Shown: positions 9,143-16,201 of the stretch, in pieces
How the letters are laid out: each line of letters opens with the position of its first letter
How positions within the stretch are numbered: position 1 is the stretch's first letter
DNA from: Advenella sp048381675
GTDB taxonomy: Bacteria; Pseudomonadota; Gammaproteobacteria; Burkholderiales; Burkholderiaceae_B
Direction: 5' to 3'
NCBI RefSeq assembly: GCF_048381675.1
Contig: NZ_JBLWIS010000002.1
Span: forward strand, 372,001-436,000
Length of the DNA: 64,000 bases
Notes under the pieces: model-generated
Database searches by the model: none
Seen by the model: only the letters and a program-made list of their open reading frames with translations
What the model was told of the DNA's origin: nothing
Position numbers and translations under genes: made by a program

Positions 9143-10318
9143 TCAATGGGTATTATTTAACAGTTCACTGGTGTGGCTTCTGGCCATCGCATCAAGCTCG
9201 AAGACATCATCTATATGATTCAATGAACCCTTGACAGTTCCAGCAAATCCATTAAGCATTTTTTCGATTGTAACCGCGATATCAGTAAATTTAATTTTGT
9301 TTTTCAGGAAATAATCAACTGCCACCTCATTGGAGGCATTAAGCACTACACAGTCGGATTGACTGGATTTTAAGGCATCAAAGGCAAGCTTTAAACAAGG
9401 GAATCGTTTGAAGTCGGGCAACTCGAAATTCAGCTGCAACAAACGAGACAGGTCAAAATTTTCAGTATTGCTTTCAATTCTTTCAGGGTAACCAAGCGCA
9501 TATGAAATCGGAATACGCATATCCGGATTGCCCAATTGCGCCAAAAATGACCCGTCTATATATTCAACCATGGAATGAATCGTGCTTTCAGGATGAACCA
9601 GCACATCAATTTTTGAAGCATCCACCTCAAACATCCATTTAGCCTCTATAACCTCTAGCCCTTTATTAAGCATGGTTGCCGAATCAATTGAAATCTTCCT
9701 TCCCATCGACCAATTGGGATGCTTGCACGCCTGTTCGGGCGTTACTGCCGACAGCTGTGAGGGATCAATGGTACGGAAAGGCCCACCCGAAGCGGTCAGC
9801 ACAAGGCGCCTTACCTGTGAATTGCACTTGCCGCCTGGCAGGCATTGAAAAATCGCATTATGCTCACTATCAAGGGGCAATAAAGTAGCCTTGTTTTTTT
9901 TAACGGTTTCCATAAACAGGGAGCCCGCAGCAACCAGCGCCTCTTTGTTGGCCAACAATATTCGCTTTCCTGCCTGCGCAGCGGCAAAGGCCGATGGCAA
10001 TCCGGCGGTTCCTACGATAGCAGCCACCACTGTATCAGCCTTTGGATCACAAGCAGTATCACACAAGCCTTTTGACCCTACCCGGATTTCAGGCATGGTT
10101 ATTTCTGCAGGCCACAGTTGTTTGAATGTTTGCCCGGATGCCTGATCGGGAACAATAACCACCTTCGGACGATGAGTCAGGGAAAGTTCAAGCAGTTTAC
10201 GTATGCGGGTATGCGCACTAAGTGCATACACTGAAAAACGGTCTGCATGTTTGCGAATAACATCCAGCGTACTATCACCGATCGAACCGGTGGCACCAAA
10301 TATCGCTATGTTTTGCAT
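9143..10318 (-). CDS. dxr: 1-deoxy-D-xylulose 5-phosphate reductoisomerase
   Basis: Dxr converts DXP to 2-C-methyl-D-erythritol 4-phosphate with NADPH, the committed step of the MEP isoprenoid pathway. It feeds undecaprenyl phosphate and quinone side chains. The N-terminus has the NADPH motif GATGSIG (residues 8-14). The metal-binding DSE triad is at about residues 150-152 (LPLDSEHNAIFQ), and the later block GLEVIEAKWMF supplies the remaining acidic ligands. At 391 residues it is of normal size. It begins six bases downstream of the cdsA stop, so cdsA and dxr are co-transcribed. Confidence 0.97.
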   Translation of the reverse strand: MQNIAIFGATGSIGDSTLDVIRKHADRFSVYALSAHTRIRKLLELSLTHRPKVVIVPDQASGQTFKQLWPAEITMPEIRVGSKGLCDTACDPKADTVVAAIVGTAGLPSAFAAAQAGKRILLANKEALVAAGSLFMETVKKNKATLLPLDSEHNAIFQCLPGGKCNSQVRRLVLTASGGPFRTIDPSQLSAVTPEQACKHPNWSMGRKISIDSATMLNKGLEVIEAKWMFEVDASKIDVLVHPESTIHSMVEYIDGSFLAQLGNPDMRIPISYALGYPERIESNTENFDLSRLLQLNFELPDFKRFPCLKLAFDALKSSQSDCVVLNASNEVAVDYFLKNKIKFTDIAVTIEKMLNGFAGTVKGSLNHIDDVFELDAMARSHTSELLNNTH

Positions 10319-10324
10319 AATAAG

Positions 10325-11197
10325 TTAATGAATAAGTAAATACCAGATCAGCATGGCAATCGGGCTAACCGATAATACTGAATCCAGTCGATCCCAGGCA
10401 CCACCATGGCCAGGCAATAAGTTACTGGAATCTTTGAAACCCGCACGGCGCTTCATGAGCGACTCGTAGAGGTCTCCAAAAATGGAATAGATGGCAAGCA
10501 GCAAACCCACTAACGGAACCAATAAAATGGAAGACTGCTGCATGATGAAATAAGAAAAACTGTTCTCGATGAAAGCACTGGCCACCAACCAGATAATTGA
10601 GGCAAGAATTCCGCACAAGGCACCGGAACGGGTTTTACCCGGACTGATTTTAGGCGCCAATTTCGCACCACCAAAATATTTACCGCCAAAATAGGCGAAA
10701 ATATCGGCACACCAGATCAAAATCAGATAAGAGAAAACAAACCAGGCACCATGAATCGTGTACAGGGTAATAATGGCATACCATGTTGCCACAATGGTCA
10801 TAAAACCAAATAAGGCATGCAAGAAATTATTTCTATCTGGCTCCAGGCGTGCACGATAAAGCACAATGGGTATGATCAACAGCCAGACTAAAGCACTAAT
10901 AGCAATAAAAAAAAGGCCTACTTCATTAAAGCGAGCGAAGTACTTTGTGCCGGCTGACATTTTTTCGGGAAGCAAAATGGACCCCGTCAAAAACAGCCCA
11001 AAAAGAATAATGGCACCTACATACGCAACGCCTTTACCACGGTATTCTTTAGGCAATGCAAGTCGCAACCACTCCCAAAACGCAGCGGCAGCAGCCAGAC
11101 TGACAAAACAGTTGAAATATACCGGGTTTGGTATTGAAATAGCGACGATCAAAACCGCCAAGAGTATGATGGCAGTCGTGACTCTTTGACCGAGCAT
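10325..11197 (-). CDS. cdsA: Phosphatidate cytidylyltransferase (CDP-diglyceride synthase)
   Basis: CdsA makes CDP-diacylglycerol from phosphatidic acid and CTP in the inner membrane, the branch point to all phospholipids. About eight hydrophobic segments are visible. The C-terminal part carries the family signature, in the form SLMKRRAGFKDSSNLLPGHG followed by GAWDRLDS, with the conserved KR, KD, GG and DR-DS residues. I chose the ATG at 11197 (290 residues), which has AAGGGGG just upstream and lies 16 bases after uppS. A longer frame from 11278 would overlap uppS by 65 bases and add an unconserved N-terminus. Confidence 0.95.
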   Translation of the reverse strand: MLGQRVTTAIILLAVLIVAISIPNPVYFNCFVSLAAAAAFWEWLRLALPKEYRGKGVAYVGAIILFGLFLTGSILLPEKMSAGTKYFARFNEVGLFFIAISALVWLLIIPIVLYRARLEPDRNNFLHALFGFMTIVATWYAIITLYTIHGAWFVFSYLILIWCADIFAYFGGKYFGGAKLAPKISPGKTRSGALCGILASIIWLVASAFIENSFSYFIMQQSSILLVPLVGLLLAIYSIFGDLYESLMKRRAGFKDSSNLLPGHGGAWDRLDSVLSVSPIAMLIWYLLIH

Positions 11198-11213
11198 GCT
11201 GTTTGCCCCCTTG

Positions 11214-11969
11214 TTATTTTGTTTTAAGCTGGGCACTAGTCCGCCCAAAACGACGTTCTCGGCCTCGGTACCACTCAAAGGCCAACTCCAATTCCTTTTC
11301 CTTGAAGTCTGGCCAGTAGGTATTGGTAAAATAAAGCTCAGTATAAGCCAGCTGCCAAATCAGGAAATTTGAAATGCGGCTTTCCCCACCTGTCCTGATG
11401 AACAAGTCTGGTTCAGGCGCCCAGGACATGGCCAAGTAGCTATTAAGCAATTGCTCATTGATTAATTCTGGTATTTCTACAGCCTGAGGGTTTTCGGCCA
11501 CCAGACGCTTGATTGCCTGCAAGATATCCCATCGGCCACCATAATTGGCGGCAATCGTCAGGGTCATTTTGGCATTGGCACTGGTTTTTTCTTGTGACTG
11601 AAGAATGAGTTTTTGTAATTTTGGCTCAAACCGAGACAAATTACCCACAATTTTCAGGCGTATTCCATTTTCATTGAGGCGCTTGACTTCCCGCTCTAGC
11701 GTACGAATAAAAAGCCGCATAAGCAAGGAAACCTCATCTTCAGGGCGACGCCAGTTTTCTGAACTAAAGGCAAACAAAGTCAGGTAGCTGACGCCGCTTC
11801 TGGCACAGTGCTCAACGACTTTACGTACAGCTTGCACACCACGGATATGCCCTGCTGTTCGCGGCATTCTCCGCTCGGTGGCCCATCGACCATTACCATC
11901 CATGATAATGGCAATATGTTTTGGGACATCGTGTGTTTCTGGTATATCAAGTGTCGAGCTTTCGATCAT
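11214..11969 (-). CDS. uppS: Undecaprenyl diphosphate synthase (cis-prenyltransferase)
   Basis: UppS extends farnesyl diphosphate with eight isopentenyl units to C55 undecaprenyl diphosphate, the lipid carrier for peptidoglycan and O-antigen. The motif IAIIMDGNGRWA near the N-terminus includes the catalytic Asp (residue 24). Further conserved blocks are TLFAFSSENW and the C-terminal DLFIRTGGESRISNF followed by LWQLAYTELYF. I start at the ATG at 11969 (251 residues) rather than a TTG six bases upstream. A convincing ribosome site is lacking for either. It lies between frr and cdsA, as in most proteobacteria. Confidence 0.96.
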   Translation of the reverse strand: MIESSTLDIPETHDVPKHIAIIMDGNGRWATERRMPRTAGHIRGVQAVRKVVEHCARSGVSYLTLFAFSSENWRRPEDEVSLLMRLFIRTLEREVKRLNENGIRLKIVGNLSRFEPKLQKLILQSQEKTSANAKMTLTIAANYGGRWDILQAIKRLVAENPQAVEIPELINEQLLNSYLAMSWAPEPDLFIRTGGESRISNFLIWQLAYTELYFTNTYWPDFKEKELELAFEWYRGRERRFGRTSAQLKTK

Positions 11970-12008
11970 TGGCAAATTTCAATAAATGTAAAAGGAATAA
12001 GCCAATGC

Positions 12009-12569
12009 TTAAACCTTCATGATTTCAGCTTCTTTTTGAGAAACCAGGGCGTCAATTTCAGAAACAAATTTATCCGTCATTTTCTGGATATCGTCCTGAC
12101 CACGACGCTCATCATCTTCGGAAATCTCTTTGTCCTTGACCATTTTTTTGAATGTGTCATTGGCATCCCGGCGCAAATTACGTATAGCAATTTTAGCATC
12201 TTCACCTTCATTTTTGACCACTTTGGTCAAATCACGGCGACGCTCTTCAGTTAAGGCCGGCATAGGCACACGGATACTTTCACCCAAAGCAACTGGATTC
12301 AGGCCAAGATCCGATTCACGAATGGCTTTTTCCAAAGGTGCAGCCATTTGCTTTTCCCAGGGTTGTACACTCAGCGTGCGGGCATCAATCACATTAACCG
12401 CAGCAACCTGGCTGACAGGAACCATGGAACCGTAGTAATCAACCAGAACGTGGTCAAGCAAGCCAGCCGAAGCACGCCCGGTGCGAATTTTTGACAAATT
12501 GTTTTTAAGCGTTTCAATGGATTTGTTCATCCTGGTTTCAGCTGATTTTTTTACTTCTGAAATACTCAT
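12009..12569 (-). CDS. frr: Ribosome recycling factor
   Basis: RRF splits post-termination ribosomes together with EF-G. The 186-residue protein matches the family over its full length: an N-terminal helix ending in MNKSIETLKNNLSKIRTGRA, the conserved SVQPWEK segment, PMPALTEERRRDLTK, and a long charged C-terminal helix. It lies ten bases downstream of pyrH and 39 bases upstream of uppS, the canonical rpsB-tsf-pyrH-frr order. Confidence 0.97.
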   Translation of the reverse strand: MSISEVKKSAETRMNKSIETLKNNLSKIRTGRASAGLLDHVLVDYYGSMVPVSQVAAVNVIDARTLSVQPWEKQMAAPLEKAIRESDLGLNPVALGESIRVPMPALTEERRRDLTKVVKNEGEDAKIAIRNLRRDANDTFKKMVKDKEISEDDERRGQDDIQKMTDKFVSEIDALVSQKEAEIMKV

Positions 12570-12579
12570 TGCTTATCCT

Positions 12580-13296
12580 TTATACGTGAACTAAGGTGCC
12601 TTCGTCTTCACCGCAGACCGCTCTTTTCAGGGCACCCGGCTTGTTAATTGAAAAAACCATGATTGGAAGTTTCTGGTCACGGCACAAGGCAAATGCCGTT
12701 GCATCCATGACCTCAAGTCGACGTGTGATTGCCTCATCAAAACTGATGCGTGAATATTTTGTGGCAGTGGGATCTTTATTTGGGTCAGCAGAATAAATGC
12801 CATCCACTTTGGTGGCTTTCATGACAATTTCAACGCCCATTTCAGCACCACGCAAGGCAGCAGCCGTATCGGTAGTAAAGAATGGATTACCTGTACCTGC
12901 CGCAAAGATAACCACTTTTTTCTCTTCCAGGTAACGCAATGCCTTGGGTCGGATATAAGGCTCAACCACCTGATCGATATTCAAGGCAGACTGCACCCGT
13001 GCAACCACACCGTGATTTTTAAGCGCGTCTTGTAGAGCCAAGGCATTCATTACCGTGGCCATCATGCCCATATAGTCAGCTGTTGCCCTGTCCATGCCTT
13101 GTGCGCCTGGTGCCACACCACGGAAAATATTACCGCCACCAATAACGATGGAGAGTTCTATACCCAATTTTGCAACTTCAGCAATTTCTTCGGTCATGCG
13201 TATAATCGTTGCTCGATTAATACCGTACGCATCATCTCCCATTAAGGCTTCACCAGAAAGCTTTAAAAGAACGCGTTTAAATTTATTGCCACTCAT
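12580..13296 (-). CDS. pyrH: Uridylate kinase (UMP kinase)
   Basis: PyrH phosphorylates UMP to UDP in pyrimidine nucleotide synthesis. It belongs to the amino acid kinase family and is hexameric in bacteria. The N-terminal KRVLLKLSGEALMG motif, the glycine-rich VIGGGNIFRG, and the FAAGTGNPFFTTDTAAALRG block (nucleotide site) are all present. Length is 238 residues, normal. A strong terminator-like palindrome lies between tsf and pyrH, so pyrH-frr may be partly uncoupled from rpsB-tsf and may have its own promoter in the 13297-13365 stretch. Confidence 0.97.
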   Translation of the reverse strand: MSGNKFKRVLLKLSGEALMGDDAYGINRATIIRMTEEIAEVAKLGIELSIVIGGGNIFRGVAPGAQGMDRATADYMGMMATVMNALALQDALKNHGVVARVQSALNIDQVVEPYIRPKALRYLEEKKVVIFAAGTGNPFFTTDTAAALRGAEMGVEIVMKATKVDGIYSADPNKDPTATKYSRISFDEAITRRLEVMDATAFALCRDQKLPIMVFSINKPGALKRAVCGEDEGTLVHV

Positions 13297-13365
13297 GCCA
13301 AGGCATCCTTAAAAAAAATAACATGCTATTGTAACAAGTCCGGAACAAGACTTTTGCCGTTTTCA

Positions 13366-13395
13366 AAAATAATCCCCTTAAAAGGGGATTATTTT
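13366..13395 (-). terminator. Terminator-like perfect palindrome after tsf
   Basis: A 14-base inverted repeat (arms 13366-13379 and 13382-13395, two-base centre) has an AATCCCC/GGGGATT core flanked by AAAA/TTTT runs, so it can act on either strand. It lies just downstream of the tsf stop and before pyrH, and would terminate or attenuate rpsB-tsf transcription. Confidence 0.75.
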
Positions 13396-13416
13396 CATTA
13401 GGCGAAAATGCTTGAA

Positions 13417-14289
13417 TTAGTTACCGGTTGCGGCAGCAACCTCAGCAGCAAAATCAGTTACTTGTTTCTCAATGCCTTCACCAACCACAAACATCGCAAA
13501 GCTAGAGATAGAAGCTTTTTTCTCTTTCAGCATTTGCTCAACGGTTTGCTTGTCATTTTTAACAAATGGCTGGGTCAACAAGGTAACTTCCTTGAGGAAC
13601 TTGGCAACAGAACCTTCGACCATTTTGGTAACGATATCAGCAGGCTTGCCAGATTCTGATGCTTTTTGCTCGGCCACTGAACGCTCTTTCTCAATTTCCT
13701 CAGCAGGCACACCAGATGCATCAATAGCCTTAGGCTTGGTAGCAGCAATATGCATGGCCAAGTCTTTACCAACTTCCTGGTCGCCAGAGAACTCAACTAG
13801 CACACCAATACGTCCACCATGAACATAACTGGACAGCAAGTTTTCGGTTGCAATGCGCTGGAAGCGGCGAATCGACATGTTCTCACCGATTTTGCCAATC
13901 AGGGCTGAACGTGTAGATTCGACGGTACCTTCAGCAAATGGCAATGCAGACAATGCTTCGACGTCGGCTGGGTTTTGTTTGGCAATAAGCTCAGCCATTT
14001 GATTGACGAAGTTGATAAAGTCGTCATTTTTCGCAACGAAGTCGGTTTCGCAGTTGATCTCAACCACGGCGCCGGTTTTGCCATCTTCAGCAATGTACAA
14101 ACCAACCAGGCCTTCAGCAGTAACGCGTGAAGCAGCCTTGCTGGCTTTGCTACCCAATTTGACACGCAAAATTTCTTCAGCGCGAGCCATGTCACCATCG
14201 GCTTCTGTCAGCGCTTTTTTGCACTCCATCATGGGCGCATCTGTTTTTTCGCGCAGTTCCTTTACCATCGCAGCAGTAATCGCAGCCAT
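13417..14289 (-). CDS. tsf: Elongation factor Ts
   Basis: EF-Ts is the nucleotide exchange factor that regenerates EF-Tu-GTP. The N-terminal UBA-like part holds KELREKTDAPMMECKKAL, the EF-Tu contact region. The core has VEINCETDFVAKNDDF and the conserved MHIAATKPKAI block. Length is 290 residues, close to the usual 283-293. It follows rpsB after 140 bases containing two hairpins and is followed by a strong palindrome, giving an rpsB-tsf bicistron as in other proteobacteria. Confidence 0.97.
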   Translation of the reverse strand: MAAITAAMVKELREKTDAPMMECKKALTEADGDMARAEEILRVKLGSKASKAASRVTAEGLVGLYIAEDGKTGAVVEINCETDFVAKNDDFINFVNQMAELIAKQNPADVEALSALPFAEGTVESTRSALIGKIGENMSIRRFQRIATENLLSSYVHGGRIGVLVEFSGDQEVGKDLAMHIAATKPKAIDASGVPAEEIEKERSVAEQKASESGKPADIVTKMVEGSVAKFLKEVTLLTQPFVKNDKQTVEQMLKEKKASISSFAMFVVGEGIEKQVTDFAAEVAAATGN

Positions 14290-14311
14290 TTTTACTCCAG
14301 TATTTTTAAAG

Positions 14312-14376
14312 TCGCCCCGACTGGGCGGGGCGAATTGAATTTACAAATATGATTGATCAGCCTTGCGGGATCAATC
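14312..14376 (-). promoter_or_regulatory. Two stem-loops in the rpsB-tsf intercistronic gap
   Basis: Arms TCGCCCCG (14312-14319) and CGGGGCGA (14326-14333) form a GC-rich 8-bp stem. GATTGATC (14351-14358) and GATCAATC (14369-14376) form a second one. Neither is followed by a clean T-run on the minus strand, so they look like partial terminators or RNase processing and stability elements that set the S2 to EF-Ts ratio. Confidence 0.5.
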
Positions 14377-14429
14377 GACAACATACCCGGTTTTCATGAC
14401 AAATGAATATCGGGCAAGATGCTGTCATA

Positions 14430-15185
14430 TTAGTTGTTGTCGTCTTCCTGAACTTCTTCAACAAACTCTTCTTCGCCTTCGACGATGGTTTCAACAAGAC
14501 CATTCAGGTTTTGTTCGCGACCTTCAAGAACGGCATCAGCTACGCCTTTTGCATACAGGGCGATTGCTTTTGCAGAGTCATCGTTACCAGGAATAACGTA
14601 GTCGATGCCATCAGGTGAGTGATTGGTATCAACAATAGCAACAACAGGGATACCCAATGTACGGGCTTCCTGAATGGCAATTTTGTGGTAGCCAACGTCA
14701 ATAATGAACAATACATCAGGAAGTGTATTCATATCCTTGATACCACCGATGGATTTGTTCAGTTTTTCCAGTTCGCGTTCGAACATCAGGGCTTCTTTCT
14801 TGCTCATGCGTTCTGTGCTGCCATCAGCAACAGCGGCTTCCATTTCTTTCAGACGCTTGATAGAACTTTTGACAGTTTTGAAGTTGGTCATCATGCCGCC
14901 CAACCAACGACTGTCTACATAAGGCATGCCTGCGCGTGTAGCTTCTGCTGCAATGGTTTCACGAGCAGCACGTTTTGTACCAACAAACAGGACTTTACCG
15001 CCACGGGCTGTAGTCTGGCGAATGAACTTCATTGCTTCCAGGTAATTGCCAACGGTTTTTTCCAGGTTGATGATGTGAATTTTGTTACGGCTACCAAAAA
15101 TGTACTGAGACATTTTAGGATTCCAGTAACGGGTTTGGTGACCAAAGTGTACACCGGCTTCCAGCATTTCACGCATTAATGACAT
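14430..15185 (-). CDS. rpsB: 30S ribosomal protein S2
   Basis: S2 is a late-assembly protein of the small ribosomal subunit, needed to bind S1. The sequence starts MREMLEAGVHFGHQTRYWNP a few residues in. It contains the S2 signatures VLFVGTKRAA, RWLGGMMTNF and PDVLFIIDVGYHKIAI followed by QEARTLGIPVVAI. At 251 residues it is about ten longer than E. coli S2, because of an acidic C-terminal tail rich in Glu, Asp and Val. It heads the large minus-strand cluster, is divergent from map (211-base gap) and has a structured leader at 15215-15270 that may mediate autoregulation. Confidence 0.98.
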   Translation of the reverse strand: MSLMREMLEAGVHFGHQTRYWNPKMSQYIFGSRNKIHIINLEKTVGNYLEAMKFIRQTTARGGKVLFVGTKRAARETIAAEATRAGMPYVDSRWLGGMMTNFKTVKSSIKRLKEMEAAVADGSTERMSKKEALMFERELEKLNKSIGGIKDMNTLPDVLFIIDVGYHKIAIQEARTLGIPVVAIVDTNHSPDGIDYVIPGNDDSAKAIALYAKGVADAVLEGREQNLNGLVETIVEGEEEFVEEVQEDDNN

Positions 15186-15214
15186 GATATAAAAACTCCA
15201 AAGGGTTAGTTCCT

Positions 15215-15270
15215 GTGTATTTTCAGCATTGATTTGTCTTTTAAAATCAACACCCTAGGAAAAAATACAC
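15215..15270 (-). ncRNA. Candidate rpsB leader structure (possible S2 autoregulatory element)
   Basis: In the minus-sense RNA, 30 bases before the rpsB ATG, two inverted repeats are nested. The outer arms are GTGTATTTT/AAAATACAC (15262-15270 with 15215-15223). The inner arms are TTGATTT/AAATCAA (15244-15250 with 15229-15235), closing an 8-base loop. Between the two stems lies an asymmetric internal loop of 11 and 5 bases (TTCCTAGGGTG opposite TGCTG). S2 is known to repress rpsB through a conserved leader in gammaproteobacteria. I infer an analogous role here but cannot align the two. Confidence 0.45.
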
Positions 15271-15305
15271 GCGATTTACTGCTTAATCTAAAATGAAAAT
15301 AAATG

Positions 15306-15318
15306 GTACAATCTGTAC
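15306..15318. promoter_or_regulatory. Short palindrome in the rpsB/map divergent promoter region
   Basis: GTACA-ATC-TGTAC (5-3-5) lies in the AT-rich region between the divergent rpsB and map genes. It includes TACAAT on the plus strand, a possible -10 for map, and TTGTAC on the minus strand, a possible -35 for rpsB. Both partner boxes are weak, so this is only a pointer to where the divergent promoters probably sit. Confidence 0.3.
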
Positions 15319-15396
15319 TTTTATTGCTTCCCTACTTAAGTAATTTCAAGTAAGCCAGCTATTCTACTATTTTTTTTATAACTTACTCAAGCAGTT

Positions 15397-16197
15397 ATGC
15401 CAATTTTAACAAATCAAAATGACATCGACCAAATGAGGGACGCCTGCCAAACAGCCGCCTCTGTTCTGGATTATATTGCACCTTTCATCAAGCCAGGTGT
15501 AACCACCGGTGAAATCGACCGCCTATGCCTGGCCTACATGACTGATGTCCTCAAGGTTAAATCAGCCACCATTGGCTACGCACCACCAGGACACCCGCCC
15601 TACCCTGGAAGTGTCTGCGTTTCGGTCAATCATGTCATTTGTCATGGAATTCCTGGCGACAAAAAACTCAAAAATGGCGACATCCTTAATATTGATGTCA
15701 CGACCATTAAAAACGGCTGGTTTGGCGATACCAGCCGCATGTTTTATGTAGGCTCTCCCACCATTTTGGCCAAACGCCTGGTAGAAAATGCCTATGAATG
15801 CCTGTGGCTGGGCATCCAGCAAGTCAAACCTGGCGCAACATTGGGCGATATCGGACATGCCATTCAAAAACATGCCGAATCCAACGTATTTTCTGTGGTG
15901 CGCGAATATTGCGGTCACGGTGTAGGCCGTAACTTTCATGAAGAACCCCAAGTATTGCATTTTGGCAAGCCAGGCGAAGGCCAAAAACTTGAAAAAGGGA
16001 TGGTTTTTACCATAGAACCCATGATTAATGCGGGCCGCAAAGAATCACGGATTCTAGCCGATCAATGGACGGTGGTTACCCGAGACCATAGTCTATCCGC
16101 CCAATGGGAACACACCATCATCGTAACCGAGACCGGTTATGAAGTCCTTACCACCTCTCCGGGCATGCCTGCGCCACCCGCGTTTATCAAGCAGTAA
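15397..16197 (+). CDS. map: Methionine aminopeptidase, type I
   Basis: Map removes the initiator methionine from nascent proteins when the second residue is small. All five metal ligands of the pita-bread fold are visible: Asp100, Asp111, His174, Glu207 and Glu238, with substrate His83 in HVICHGIPGD. Other signatures are YCGHGVGRNFHEEPQVLH and GMVFTIEPM. The 266 residues correspond to the single-domain bacterial type I enzyme. It is divergent from rpsB, an arrangement conserved across proteobacteria, and glnD follows four bases after its stop. Confidence 0.97.
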   Translation: MPILTNQNDIDQMRDACQTAASVLDYIAPFIKPGVTTGEIDRLCLAYMTDVLKVKSATIGYAPPGHPPYPGSVCVSVNHVICHGIPGDKKLKNGDILNIDVTTIKNGWFGDTSRMFYVGSPTILAKRLVENAYECLWLGIQQVKPGATLGDIGHAIQKHAESNVFSVVREYCGHGVGRNFHEEPQVLHFGKPGEGQKLEKGMVFTIEPMINAGRKESRILADQWTVVTRDHSLSAQWEHTIIVTETGYEVLTTSPGMPAPPAFIKQ

Positions 16198-16201
16198 AAA
16201 C

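Noticed and set aside
11198..11278. Upstream extension of cdsA into uppS
   Set aside because: The ATG at 11197 has a strong ribosome site and gives the usual CdsA N-terminus.
16139..16201. Upstream extension of glnD
   Set aside because: It would overlap map by 59 bases and adds residues that are unconserved in GlnD; the ATG at 16202 gives a normal length.
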